64,000 bases of DNA from Dactylosporangium sp. AC04546 (lineage in GTDB: Bacteria; Actinomycetota; Actinomycetes; Mycobacteriales; Micromonosporaceae), in the NCBI RefSeq assembly GCF_022095675.1, contig NZ_JAHYSG010000055.1, forward strand, positions 15,465-79,464, read 5' to 3'. A program made the translations under genes and the position numbers. Below the pieces are notes generated by a model. The model searched no databases, was not told the origin of the DNA, and saw only the letters and a program-made list of their open reading frames with translations. Shown in pieces: positions 42,616 through 52,300 of the stretch. Within the stretch, counting starts at the first letter, position 1; every line of letters starts with the position of its first letter.

Positions 42616-43359
42616 ATGAGCTGGCGGCAGGCGCGGCGCCGGATCGGCCGGGACGAGGCCGAGCGGCTGCTCGACGGTGCCGCCGGGCCCGGGCACGAGC
42701 AGCTCGCGGCGCTGCTGCGGGCCGCCGCCGGGCCGGCCCGGCCGCACGAGCTGGCCGGTGAGGACGCGGCCGTGACCGCCTTCCGGCAGGCCAGGACGGC
42801 ACCGGCGGGCCGGTCCCCGGCGAGGAGCTCCCCGGCGAGGAGCCTGGTCCGGCCCGGCCGCCGGGTCGGGGTGCTGGCCGGGGCCCTGGCGGCAGGTGTA
42901 CTGCTGGCCGGCACCGCGACCGCCGCCGGAACAGGACACCTCCCCGATCCGCTGCAGCGTGCCGCCCACGACTGGTTCGCCGGCGTCGGCGTGCCGGAGC
43001 CCGGCCCGGAGCCGGTCGCCGCGCCCTCGCCCTCGCCGTCGCGGTCCGAGCCGCCGGTGGTCCGCTCGTCCGCGCCGAGCACCGCGGCGGCCTCGGTATC
43101 GGCGGCCCGGATCGACGAGCTGTGCCGCGCCTGGCAGGAGGGGCGGGGTCGCAAGCTCACCGACGCCGAGCGGCGCGAGCTGGCGGCCGCCGCGCAGGGC
43201 GAGGACCGCGTCGAGGCGTTCTGCAAGCAGCGCCGCGGCGCCGGCCCCGCCCCGACGCCGTCGAAGACGCACCCGAACGACCAGGGGAACCAGGGCAACG
43301 GCAAGGGCAACACCGGCGACCAGGGCAGCCTGCGAAAGTCGTCGAAGCCGGCCGGCTAG
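42616..43359 (+). CDS. Putative anti-sigma membrane protein
   Basis: About 247 residues: a cytoplasmic helical part (1-70), one membrane helix near 80-103 (RVGVLAGALAAGVLLAGTATA), a Pro/Ser-rich stretch, and an outer part with ELCRAWQEGRGRKLTDAERREL ending in an Asn/Gly/Gln/Lys-rich tail. Topology and operon position fit an anti-sigma factor; no ZAS-type zinc motif is present. ATG 42616 has GAAGGG 9 bases upstream, but coupled GTG 42610 (GTGA overlap) is equally plausible. Confidence 0.65.
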   Translation: MSWRQARRRIGRDEAERLLDGAAGPGHEQLAALLRAAAGPARPHELAGEDAAVTAFRQARTAPAGRSPARSSPARSLVRPGRRVGVLAGALAAGVLLAGTATAAGTGHLPDPLQRAAHDWFAGVGVPEPGPEPVAAPSPSPSRSEPPVVRSSAPSTAAASVSAARIDELCRAWQEGRGRKLTDAERRELAAAAQGEDRVEAFCKQRRGAGPAPTPSKTHPNDQGNQGNGKGNTGDQGSLRKSSKPAG

Positions 43360-43416
43360 AGCGTGACCCCGCGCGGGGACGGCCGTTGAGCCTTCTGACA
43401 ACGACAGCGCGACGGG

Positions 43417-44076
43417 ATGGACACCATGGACGGGACCGCCACCGAACAGCTCAGCATGACCGCCGCCGAACTGTCGTTCCTGCTGGCCAGCGGTGACCGG
43501 CCGGCGGAGGCGACGCGCCTGCTCGGGCTGACCGAGGCCGACCGCACCGACGCCGTGCTGAGCGCCGGGCTCGGCTCGCTGCTGCTGCGCCACCTCGCCG
43601 CGCCGGTCGAGGGCAGCCGCCTCGACCTGTCGCCGGCGGTGGCCGCGATCGCCGCCGCCCTGCACCGGCCGCGGGCGTTCGTGCAGGTCGGGCTGACCGC
43701 CGACGACCTCGCCGACGGGGCGCTGCTGTTCGACGCGGGCAGTGTCCGGTTCATGGTCGGCGCCCGCGCGTACCGCTGCTACGACATCACCCCCCTGCCG
43801 GCCGAGGCGGACGCGCGCGAGTCGCTGCTCGCCGTCGCCGACCGGTTCCTGCACCGGCACCGCCCGGCGACCGCCACGTTCAACGCCTCCTCGGCGGCCG
43901 ACTTCGCCCGCGGCGCCCAGCCGGCCCGGGTCACGCTGTCGTCGTCGGCCGGCGGCACGTGGCAGGTCGTCGGGCTCGACGGCACCGAGTCGGCAGTCGC
44001 CGGCTTCGACGAGGCGGCCGGACTCGTGCGCGACGAGCTGGCCAGGATGCTGCCCGTGGCGCCGGCCTCGAGCTGA
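43417..44076 (+). CDS. Unrecognised soluble protein
   Basis: A 219-residue protein I cannot place. It is predicted soluble, Ala/Leu/Asp-rich, with alternating helices and, in the second half, strands (GSVRFMVGARAYRCYDITPL, TWQVVGLDG). No signal peptide. Layout and length recall EspG-like or general actinobacterial all-alpha/beta proteins, but no motif supports that. It follows the ECF/anti-sigma pair by 57 bases and may be co-expressed with it. Confidence 0.6.
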   Translation: MDTMDGTATEQLSMTAAELSFLLASGDRPAEATRLLGLTEADRTDAVLSAGLGSLLLRHLAAPVEGSRLDLSPAVAAIAAALHRPRAFVQVGLTADDLADGALLFDAGSVRFMVGARAYRCYDITPLPAEADARESLLAVADRFLHRHRPATATFNASSAADFARGAQPARVTLSSSAGGTWQVVGLDGTESAVAGFDEAAGLVRDELARMLPVAPASS

Positions 44077-44215
44077 GCTCAGGCCGTCATCCTGGTCGTC
44101 GCGCAGCAGGCTCACCGCGGCCCGGTGCCGAGCTGGTCCGGCGCCGCCTCGACAAGCACGGTCATTTTGTCCCCTTGTGCCAGTTTAGGGGGAACCACCG
44201 GCCGTCGGGTGGCGA

Positions 44216-44245
44216 TTGACACCCGGCGAGGCGCCTCCGTACGGT
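44216..44245 (+). promoter_or_regulatory. Near-consensus promoter of the ROK gene
   Basis: TTGACA (44216-44221), 18-bp spacer, TACGGT (44240-44245). The predicted +1 falls 3-4 bases before ATG 44256, so the transcript would be almost leaderless. Confidence 0.7.
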
Positions 44246-44255
44246 TCGAGCCACA

Positions 44256-45470
44256 ATGACGCACCTCGGCGGATCATCGAAGCTGCTCAGGGCCATGAAC
44301 GACGCGGCCGCGCTGAGCCATGTGCTGGAGCGCGGGCCGCTGACCCGCGGCGAGCTCCGCGACCTCACCGGCCTGTCCAAGCCGACGATCTCGGAGGCGC
44401 TGCGCCGCCTGACCGAGGCGAAGCTGGTGACCGTCGTCGGCTACGTGAGCGCGGGACCGGGACCCAACGCCGAGGTGTACGCGGTGAACCCCGACGCCGC
44501 CTACTCGGTGGCCCTGTCGGTGCGCGACCGCGGCGACGCCGACGCGCCGACCGTGACCGCCGCCGTGACCGACCTGGCCGGCGAGCTGCGCGGGCGCCTG
44601 GAGCTGACCGTCGACTTCACCCGCACCGACCCGGTCAGCGCGGTGGTCGACACCGTCGAGGACGTGTGCAAGGAGGCGCGGGTCGCCCGCGACCCGGTCG
44701 CCCAGGTGCAGATCGCCGTGGCCGGCTCGTACGACGCCAAGGTCGACGTCCTGCACCACGTCGAGGTGCCCGGCTGGGGCCGCCCCGGCCTGATCGAGGA
44801 CCTGCGGCGCCGCCTCGGTGTGCCGGTCGGCGTCGACAACGACGTCAACCTGGCCGCGGTCGCCGAGCGGGCGCACGGCGCGGGCCGCGACGCGGAGAGC
44901 TTCGCGCTGCTGTGGCTCGGCGAGGCCGGCCTGGGCCTGGCCATCGACCTCGGCGGCACGCTGCTGCGCGGCGCGCGGGGCGGGGCCGGCGAGATCGGCT
45001 ACATGCCGATGATGCTGCCCGGCGCCGGTGACGGGCGCGGCTTCACCGGCCGGGTCGACTTCCAGGACCTCGTCGGGGGCGGCGCCGTGCTCGACCTCGC
45101 CTCGCAGTACGGGATCCACGAAAGCTCCGCCGCGGGGACGATGGCGGCGGCGGTCGCCCGCGCCGAGGACCGCGACGAGGGCGCGCGCAGCTTCGTCACC
45201 GCGCTCGCCGGCCGCATCGCGATCGGCCTGTCGGCCGTCGTGGCGGTGCTCGACCCGCCGCTGGTCGTCATCGGCGGGGAGGTCGGCCAGGCCGGCGGCC
45301 CGGTGCTCGGCACGGCCGTCGCGACCGCGCTCGCCGAGGCCGCGCCGCTGGAGACGACGATCGCCACCAGCACGATCCACGACGACGCGGCCCTGCTCGG
45401 CGCCCAGGAGGCCGGCCGCGCCACCGTCCGCGACGGCATCCTCGCCGCACTGCGCCGGCCCGCGTCCTAA
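44256..45470 (+). CDS. ROK-family transcriptional regulator with degenerate sugar-kinase core
   Basis: A 404-residue ROK protein: winged HTH at the N terminus (TRGELRDLTGLSKPTISEALRRL) and a ROK domain with VDNDVNLAAVAERAHGAG. Two normal ROK features are changed. The ATP loop is not DxGGT-like (SVRDRGDADAPT), and the zinc site (GHxx...CxCGxxGC) is replaced by GEIGYMPMMLPGAGDG with no Cys. It should therefore be a pure regulator, with ligand binding unlike NagC/Mlc. It is expressed from the promoter just upstream. Confidence 0.83.
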   Translation: MTHLGGSSKLLRAMNDAAALSHVLERGPLTRGELRDLTGLSKPTISEALRRLTEAKLVTVVGYVSAGPGPNAEVYAVNPDAAYSVALSVRDRGDADAPTVTAAVTDLAGELRGRLELTVDFTRTDPVSAVVDTVEDVCKEARVARDPVAQVQIAVAGSYDAKVDVLHHVEVPGWGRPGLIEDLRRRLGVPVGVDNDVNLAAVAERAHGAGRDAESFALLWLGEAGLGLAIDLGGTLLRGARGGAGEIGYMPMMLPGAGDGRGFTGRVDFQDLVGGGAVLDLASQYGIHESSAAGTMAAAVARAEDRDEGARSFVTALAGRIAIGLSAVVAVLDPPLVVIGGEVGQAGGPVLGTAVATALAEAAPLETTIATSTIHDDAALLGAQEAGRATVRDGILAALRRPAS

Positions 45471-45506
45471 GCGCATGGCCCCGGTGGATCGGGGCAGTAC
45501 CGAGGC

Positions 45507-46253
45507 ATGACGAATCCAGTCGTGCTCATCACCGGCGGCCTCACCGGCATCGGGCGGGCCACCGCCGAGGCGTACGCGGCCGCGGGCGCGGGCGTCATCG
45601 TCGCCGGCCGCCGCGACGAGGCCGGCGAGGCGTTCGCCGGCGACCTGCGCTCGGCCGGGGCGCAGGCCGACTACGTGCACGCCGACGTCCGCCACGACGA
45701 CGAGGTCCGGGCGCTCGTCGACGACACCGTGTCCCGCTTCGGCCGCCTCGACGTCGCCGTGAACAACGCCGGCAGCCTGGGCACCCGGTCACCGGTCCAG
45801 GACCAGTCCGTCGACAACTACGCGTCGACCTTCGAGACCAACGTGCTCGGCGTCATCCTCAGCATGAAGCACGAGGTGCGGGTGATGCTGGCCCAGGGGT
45901 ACGGCAGCATCGTGAACGTCGGCTCGGTCGCCGGGCACATCGGCTTCCCCGACGACTCGGTGTACGTCGCGAGCAAGCACGCCGTCGAGGGGCTGACCCG
46001 CACGGCGGCCCTGGAGACCGCCGCGGCCGGGGTGCGGGTCAACGCGGTGGCGCCCGGCCCGATCGAGACCCGGATGCTCGACGAGTACGTACACTCCGCC
46101 GACGACCGGGAGGCGTTCCGCGAGTCGGTGCCGGCCCACCGCTTCGGCCGGCCCGACGAGATCGCCCAGGCCATCATGTTTCTCGGCTCGGAGAAGGCCA
46201 GCTTCATCACCGGCCAGGTCGTCTCGGTCGACGGCGGGTACTCGGCCCGCTGA
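45507..46253 (+). CDS. Classical SDR oxidoreductase
   Basis: A 248-residue short-chain dehydrogenase: [10 protein letters not shown] cofactor loop, AGRR after beta-2 favouring NADP(H), NNAG, and the catalytic Ser with YVASK (Tyr-x-x-x-Lys). It resembles glucose 1-dehydrogenase and 3-oxoacyl reductase types; substrate unknown. It begins 36 bases after the ROK gene and may be co-transcribed. Confidence 0.88.
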   Translation: MTNPVVLITGGLTGIGRATAEAYAAAGAGVIVAGRRDEAGEAFAGDLRSAGAQADYVHADVRHDDEVRALVDDTVSRFGRLDVAVNNAGSLGTRSPVQDQSVDNYASTFETNVLGVILSMKHEVRVMLAQGYGSIVNVGSVAGHIGFPDDSVYVASKHAVEGLTRTAALETAAAGVRVNAVAPGPIETRMLDEYVHSADDREAFRESVPAHRFGRPDEIAQAIMFLGSEKASFITGQVVSVDGGYSAR

Positions 46254-46273
46254 GCACGTCGCGCGCCCGTGCT
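46253..46273 (+). terminator. Hairpin after the SDR gene
   Basis: AGCACG (46253-46258) pairs with CGTGCT (46268-46273) over a 9-base loop, starting at the last base of the stop codon. A weak but well-placed terminator. Confidence 0.4.
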
Positions 46274-46284
46274 GTACCGTCCCT

Positions 46285-46301
46285 TCGATTTGGCAAATCG
46301 A
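46285..46301. promoter_or_regulatory. 17-base palindrome before the second GlsB-type gene
   Basis: TCGATTTG-G-CAAATCGA, arms of 8 bases, directly before the GGGGAGG ribosome-binding site of the gene at 46323. Its size and AT-rich arms suggest an operator in the leader. Confidence 0.55.
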
Positions 46302-46322
46302 TGGGGAGGAACGCGCGGGACC

Positions 46323-46679
46323 ATGCACATCAACGACTTCTTGACCGCGATCCCGATCGGCCTGCTCATCGGCGTGCTCGGCCGGCTGGTTCTGCCGGGC
46401 CGTCAGTCGATCGGGATCTTCATCACCTTCCTGATCGGCGTCGGCGCGGCCCTTCTCGGCACACTCGTCGCGGAGCTGGTCAACCTGGACGACAAGGCGC
46501 TCGTCAAGGTCTGGAAGATCCAGTGGAGCTGGTGGGAGCTGGCCATCCAGGTCCTCTTCGCCGCGATCGGCATCGGCCTGGCCAACATGCTCACGTACAC
46601 GAAGCTCGCCTCGGGCGGGGAGCGCCCCCGGCGCCGCCCGGCGCGCAAGCGCAAGAAGGCCAAGGAAGCGACCGACTGA
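46323..46679 (+). CDS. GlsB/YeaQ-family membrane protein, long form
   Basis: A 118-residue paralogue of the protein at 1271, with three membrane helices and GRLVLPGRQSIG. It differs by an inserted loop (NLDDKALVKVWKIQWSWWE) and a strongly basic tail (RPRRRPARKRKKAKEATD) that could touch phospholipid or nucleic acid on the cytoplasmic side. The first gene lacks the upstream palindrome, so the two may respond to different signals. Confidence 0.82.
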   Translation: MHINDFLTAIPIGLLIGVLGRLVLPGRQSIGIFITFLIGVGAALLGTLVAELVNLDDKALVKVWKIQWSWWELAIQVLFAAIGIGLANMLTYTKLASGGERPRRRPARKRKKAKEATD

Positions 46680-46755
46680 CCGCCGGGCTGAATGTCTGGC
46701 CAAGCAGCCCGCGGCGAGGGATGGTGGTAGCTGGGGAGGCGTGAGGGGGTGCGCC

Positions 46756-47538
46756 ATGCAGCTGACACGGAGTCCCATCGTCGTCGGGGTCGACGGCTCC
46801 ACCGCGAGCCTCGGCGCGGTGCGCTGGGCGGCCGACGAGGCGGCGAGACACGGCTGCACGCTGCGGGTCGTGCACGCGATGAGCTGGGAGGGGCCGGCCG
46901 ACGGCCAGGGCGTCGTCCTCGACGCCGCCTGCGAGGCCCGCAACTGGCAGCCCGGCATCGCGGTGGAGACCGCGACGCTCGGCGGCCCGGCCGCCGCCGT
47001 CCTGCAGGACCAGTCGCGCCACGCGTCGCTGGTCGTGATCGGCGGCCGCGTCCATGACGGCGGCCTGCTCGACACCTCGGTCGACGCCCACCTGACCGCG
47101 TTCGCGCACTGCCCGGTGCTCGTGGTGAACAACGCGTGGCGCTGGGCCGACCCGATGAGCGCGATCCCGCAGAAGGCCCCGGTCGTGGTCGGCGTCGACG
47201 GCTCCCCGTCGAGCCAGCGGGCCCTCGCGTTCGGCTACGGCGAGGCCGCCGCCCGGCACGTGCCGCTGGTGGCCCTGCACGCCGGCCGGGCCCGCCCCCA
47301 TGAGGCGGTCGCCGCCGAGATGGAGCCGTGGCTGCGCCGTCACCCGGAGGTCGAGACCCGCTTCACCAGCCGTGACGCCCCGATCCTCGACGCGATGACC
47401 GAGGCCGCCCGCAGCGCGCTGCTGGTGGTGCTGGGCGCCCATCGGGCGGGCTGGTACGAGCACCCCCGGCCCAACCCGGTCACCCAGCTCATCGTCCACC
47501 ACGCCGCGTCGCCGGTCCTCGTGACTCGCAGCGTGTGA
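46756..47538 (+). CDS. Tandem universal stress protein
   Basis: A 260-residue protein with two UspA domains. Each starts with VVGVDGS (IVVGVDGSTAS and VVVGVDGSPSS). The ATP-binding GxxG...S/T pattern near each domain end is incomplete: the first has GGRVHDGG, the second GAHRAGWYEHP. ATP binding is therefore doubtful. ATG 46756 follows GAGGGGG by 6 bases. Such proteins are often induced in dormancy or oxygen limitation. Confidence 0.87.
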   Translation: MQLTRSPIVVGVDGSTASLGAVRWAADEAARHGCTLRVVHAMSWEGPADGQGVVLDAACEARNWQPGIAVETATLGGPAAAVLQDQSRHASLVVIGGRVHDGGLLDTSVDAHLTAFAHCPVLVVNNAWRWADPMSAIPQKAPVVVGVDGSPSSQRALAFGYGEAAARHVPLVALHAGRARPHEAVAAEMEPWLRRHPEVETRFTSRDAPILDAMTEAARSALLVVLGAHRAGWYEHPRPNPVTQLIVHHAASPVLVTRSV

Positions 47539-47548
47539 CCCGGAGCGT

Positions 47549-47992
47549 CTAGCTTGCCGCCTTCTTGACGAGGGCGGCGATGCGGGCCTCGGCCTCGTCG
47601 GTCACCTCGGTGAGGGCGAACGCGGTCGGCCACATCACGCCGTCGTCGAGGCTGGCCGGGTCGTTGAAGCCGAGCGTGGAGTACCGCGACTTGAACTTCT
47701 TCGCGGGCTGGAAGAAGCAGACGGCCTTGCCGTTGCGCGCGTAGGCCGGCATGCCGTACCACGTCGTCGGTGTGAGCCCGGGGGCGTTGGCCTTGACGAT
47801 GGCGTGGATGCGTTCGGCCATGACCCGGTCGGACTCCTCCATCTCGGCGATCTTCGCGAGCAGCGCGGGCTCCTCGTCCGCCCCCTTCTTGGACCGCAGC
47901 TCCTTGGCCCGCTCCTTGACGGCCGCCCGCTCCTCGTCGCTGAGGGTGTCGGACGCGGCGGTCTTCTTCGTGGCCTTCTTCGGTGCGCTCAT
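47549..47992 (-). CDS. DUF1801-family protein
   Basis: A 147-residue protein: a Lys-rich first 55 residues forming a likely helix, then the DUF1801 fold with [23 protein letters not shown] and [24 protein letters not shown]. The family includes the putative iron chaperone Fra/YdhG; activity unproven. Start at ATG 47992 rather than 48001 is a judgement. Only 10 bases separate it from the convergent USP gene. Confidence 0.8.
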   Translation of the reverse strand: MSAPKKATKKTAASDTLSDEERAAVKERAKELRSKKGADEEPALLAKIAEMEESDRVMAERIHAIVKANAPGLTPTTWYGMPAYARNGKAVCFFQPAKKFKSRYSTLGFNDPASLDDGVMWPTAFALTEVTDEAEARIAALVKKAAS

Positions 47993-48040
47993 GCATCCCA
48001 TGCTAGGGACCGGCCACGGCCCCGGCTTCTCGAATCCTGA

Positions 48041-49291
48041 TCAACTGGCGCTGCCCTCCCGGGCCGACTGGAAGACCTCCGCGGCGGCGAGCTCGCTCAG
48101 GACGTCGAGGAGGTGGTCCACCTCGGCGTCCGTGTTGGCCGCCGTGACCTGGACGCGGAAGCCCACCTGGTCGCGGGGGACCCCGGGGTACGGAGCCAGG
48201 GTCACGAACAGCCCGCGCGCCCACAGCAGTTCCGAGACCTCGACCAGGTCGCGATCCAGCGCGATCGGCAGCTCGATGATCGGGGTGTCGTCGGTGTTGG
48301 GGGTGAACAGGCCCAGGCCGCGGACGTGGCCGAGCACGCGCATGGTCATGCGGTGCAGGTCGGCGCGCAGCTTGTCGCCGCGCTCGGCGTTGACGTCGAA
48401 GCCGGCCAGGACCGTGGCGAGCGACGCCGTGGGAGAGGGCCCGGAGTACAGATACGGCGCGGCCGAGGCCTTCAGCCGGTTCTTCAGGACGGTCGGCACG
48501 GCGACGAAGGCCAGCAGCGACGAGTACGCCTTCGAGAACCCGCCGACCAGGACCAGGTCGTCGTAGGACTCCCCGTGGTACCGCACGATGCTGTTGCCGC
48601 GGGCGCCGTAGGGGCTGGTCTCGTCGGGGCGGCGCTCGCCGATGACGCCGAAGCCGTGCGCGTCGTCGACGTAGAGCACCGCGCCGTGCCGGCGGCACAG
48701 GTCGAGATAGCGGGGCAGGTCGGGGATGTTGCCGGTCATGCTGTTGACCCCGTCCATGCAGACCAGCACCGGGCCCTTCGCCGCCGGCAGCAGCGACGCC
48801 AGCTCGTCGAGGGAACGGAACCGCCGCACCGTCGCGCCCTGGCCACGGGCGAAGACGCAGCCGTCCCAGATCGTCTTGTGCGCCCGCGCGTCGACGAGGA
48901 GCGTGCCGTCGCCGGCCAGGGCCGGGATGACCGACAGGTGGATCTGCGTGATCGTCGGCAGGACCAGCGTGTCGGGCGCCCCGAGCAGCTCGGCGAGGCG
49001 CTCCTCGATGCGCGGGTAGAGGCTCGGGTTGCCGAGCATCCGCGACCAGCTCGGGTGGGTGCCCCAGCGGCGCAGCTGCGGCTCGACCGCATCGATGATC
49101 TCGGGCTCCAGGTCGAAGCCGAGGTAGTTGCACGACGCCCAGTCGGTCAGCCAGTGCCCGCCGACGCGGATGCGGCGCCCGTCGATCTCGTCGATCACGG
49201 CGTCGTAGAACCTGGTGTGTTCCCGCAGGTGAGCGATGCCGCTGTACCTGGGGTCCTCGTCGACGGCGGTGGCGAGCTGCTCGACGGTCAA
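48041..49291 (-). CDS. Alpha-oxoamine synthase-like PLP enzyme
   Basis: A 416-residue fold-type I PLP enzyme of the 8-amino-7-oxononanoate/2-amino-3-ketobutyrate synthase group. NYLGF opens the fold, YVDDAHGFGVIG has the PLP-binding Asp and His, and GGFSKAYSS holds the Schiff-base Lys. It should condense an amino acid with an acyl-CoA. No biotin genes adjoin. TTG 49291 is chosen: GGAGG lies 7 bases upstream and the other start candidates are outside the fold. It follows the GGDEF-EAL gene by 20 bases, so they are co-transcribed, as a signal maker might be with a signal-turnover protein. Confidence 0.83.
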   Translation of the reverse strand: MTVEQLATAVDEDPRYSGIAHLREHTRFYDAVIDEIDGRRIRVGGHWLTDWASCNYLGFDLEPEIIDAVEPQLRRWGTHPSWSRMLGNPSLYPRIEERLAELLGAPDTLVLPTITQIHLSVIPALAGDGTLLVDARAHKTIWDGCVFARGQGATVRRFRSLDELASLLPAAKGPVLVCMDGVNSMTGNIPDLPRYLDLCRRHGAVLYVDDAHGFGVIGERRPDETSPYGARGNSIVRYHGESYDDLVLVGGFSKAYSSLLAFVAVPTVLKNRLKASAAPYLYSGPSPTASLATVLAGFDVNAERGDKLRADLHRMTMRVLGHVRGLGLFTPNTDDTPIIELPIALDRDLVEVSELLWARGLFVTLAPYPGVPRDQVGFRVQVTAANTDAEVDHLLDVLSELAAAEVFQSAREGSAS

Positions 49292-49311
49292 GATGCTTCC
49301 TCCGGGGTGTC

Positions 49312-52300
49312 TCAGGCCGCGGTGCGGCCTCCCCGTTGAAGCCCCGACGCATCCTCCAACAACCATTGGCTAGCGTCACCGTAACTCAGCGGCCGGGAGA
49401 ACAAGTACCCCTGGCCATGGTCACTGCCCATCGTGACCAGCAGCTCACGCTCCGCCTCGGTCTCGATCCCCTCGGCGACGACCTGGAGTTTGAGGATCCG
49501 GGCCAGCTGCACGATGGTGTCGACGACCGCGTGCTGCTGCGTCGAAGATGCAATGGTGTCGATGAAGCTCTTGTCCAGCTTCACCACGTCGACCGGCAGT
49601 CTGCGCAGGTAGGACAGTGACGAGAAGCCGGTGCCGAAGTCGTCGATGGCGATCCGCACGCCCGCGTCGCGCAGCGCCGCGAGCGCGCCGGCGACCTCGC
49701 CGTCGTCGTGCAGCAGCAGGCTCTCGGTCATCTCCAGCAGCAGCGCGCGGGGCGGCAGGCCCATCCGATCGATCTCCGTGAGCACCCATGGTGCAAAATC
49801 GGGCGTGCGGAACTGCCGGGCCGAGACGTTCACCGAGACGTATGTCTCAGTGTCCGGGTAGGCGATGCGCCACTGCGCCGCCGCCTTCACCGCGTTGCTG
49901 AGCACCCACGCCCCGAGCGGCACGATGAGCCCGCTCTCCTCGGCGACCGGGATGAAGTCGTCGGGCGGCACCATGCCGCGCACCGGATGGTTCCAGCGCA
50001 CGAGCGCCTCGAAGCCGTGGGTGCGCCCGTCGGCGAGGGTCACGATCGGCTGGAAGTGCAGCAGCAGCGCCTCGTCGGCGATCGCCCGGTCGAGGTCGGC
50101 CCGCAGCCGGTGCCGCTCGACGATCTCGCTGTGCAGCGACGACTCGTAGCGCCGCCAGCGGTCCCGGCCGGCGTCCTTGGCGACGTACACGGCCAGGTCG
50201 GCGTGGCGCAGCAGCTCCTGGGCGGTGGCGGCCTCGGTGGTCGTGGCCGCCCCGATGCTCGCGGTGGTGGTGACGGTACCGTGATCGAGCTCGAACGGCT
50301 GCTTGAAGCTCGCGAGCACCACCTGCGCGACCCGCTCCACGTCGGCGGGGCTGCCGGCCCGGCGCACCAGCGCGGCGAACTCGTCGCCGCCGAGCCGCGC
50401 GACGGTCCCGGCCGCGCCGTAGGAACCGTCGACGCCCCGCAGCGCCTCGGTGAGCCGCTGCCCGACCGCGACCAGCAGCGCGTCGCCGGCGCCGTGCCCC
50501 CACGTGTCGTTGACGACCTTGAAGTCGTCGAGCTCGACGATGAGGACGCCGACCGTCGCGCCGGTCTCCGCGCCGGACGCGACCGCCTCCTGGACCCGGG
50601 TCAGGAACACCTCCCGGTTCGGCAGGCCGGTGAGCGCGTCGAACGTGGCCCGCTGGTACAGCTCGGCCTGCAGGCGGCTGCGCTCGGTCACGTCCCGCAG
50701 GGTCACCACCACGCCCCGGACGGTCGGCTCGTCGCGCAGGTCGCGGAAGGCCGCCTCGACCAGGATCGGCCGCCCGCCGGTGCCGGTGCCGGTGAGGTCC
50801 TCGCCCGGCCGGTCGGGACCGCCCGCCCGGACCTGGCCGAGGCGCCGCTCGACCGTGCCGGCGCTCGGCGGCGCGAACACCTCCGGCAGCGGCTCCCCGA
50901 CCAGTTCCCGGTCGAACAGGGCCTGCGCCGACGGGCTGGCGAAGCGGACCCGGTCGTCGTCGCCGATGACGAGGATCACATCGGTGGCGTTGAGCACGAG
51001 CGTGCGGAAGTAGGCCTCGCTCTTGCGCCGGCCGATCTCCTCGCCGAGCGCGATCCGGTCGAGGGCCATCGCGGCCTGGGTGGCCAGGATCTGCGCCGCC
51101 TCCTGCAGGCCGACCAGCACGACCTCGTCGGCGGCGACGTACAGCGCCCGCTCGGCCGGGCGGCCGTCGGCGAGCGCCAGCGGGCAGCACAGCGTCACCT
51201 CGAAGTCACCCAGGTCGACCGCCAGGTCGCCGCCGAGGTCGCGGGTGTACGACATCGACAGCCGGTCGGTGTGCGCCGGGCCGATGGCGGCGCGGTGGTC
51301 CCGGCCGGGCGGCAGCAGGTCGGCGACCGCGCCGCGGACGGTCGCCTCGACGGCGGCGTCGTCGGTGGCCATGAGCAGCGCGGCCCCGGCCCTGCGCAGC
51401 CGCCGCTCGCGCTCCAGGGTGCGCCGCTGCCCGGTGACGGCGCGGCCCAGCCGCAGCAGGACCAGGCCGGACAGCAGCGCGGACACGACGGCGATGACGG
51501 CCGCGTCGCGGACCCGCCCGGCCCGCATCTCGACGAACAGCACGACCGGCGCGACGAACAGCGACAGGCCGAGCAGCAGCAGCCGGCCGACCCGCTCCTC
51601 GCCCGCGCGCACCACCTTCGGCTCGGTGAGCTCGCGCATCGACGGGTGCAGCGCGGCGACGCCCCACAGCACGTAGAACGCGGCCCAGCCGGTGTCGACC
51701 GGGCCGCCGGTGGCCCAGTCGCCGTTGAGCTGCGCGAGGCCGTAGCCGACGTCGGAGGTGAGCAGCCCGACGCCGCCGATCGCGAGCAGCCACACCGCCG
51801 GCGTCGGGCGGACCGAGGCGATGAGCCGCGCGCCCACGGCCAGCACGATGATGTCGGCGAGCGGGTACGCGATGGAGATCGTGCGCTCCAGGGCCGACAG
51901 CGCCGGGTTCTCGACGTACGGCCGGATCAGGAAGATGTACGAGAGCAGGCCCAGGCCGGCGGTGAGGGTCAGCGCGTCGAACAGGCTCGCCGGGTCCCGG
52001 CGGACCACACCGAGCCGGTAGAGCCAGACCAGCGCGGCCGCGATGAGCACGTACACGGTGAGGTAGAAGAAGTCCGCCACCGACGGGAAGCCCTGCCGGT
52101 GCAGCAGCCGGGTGAGCACGTCGGCGGTCAGGTCACCGGCGATGAACGAGCCCACGGCGGCCGCGAGCAGGTACCACGGCGCCCGCCGGCGGGGCCTGTG
52201 CATGTGCACGCCGGTGACGATGGCGGCCACCGACGCGAGCCCGATCGCGGTCCACAGCACCAGGTGCAGGCCGGGCAGCGCGAAGTTGGCGGTCACCAGG

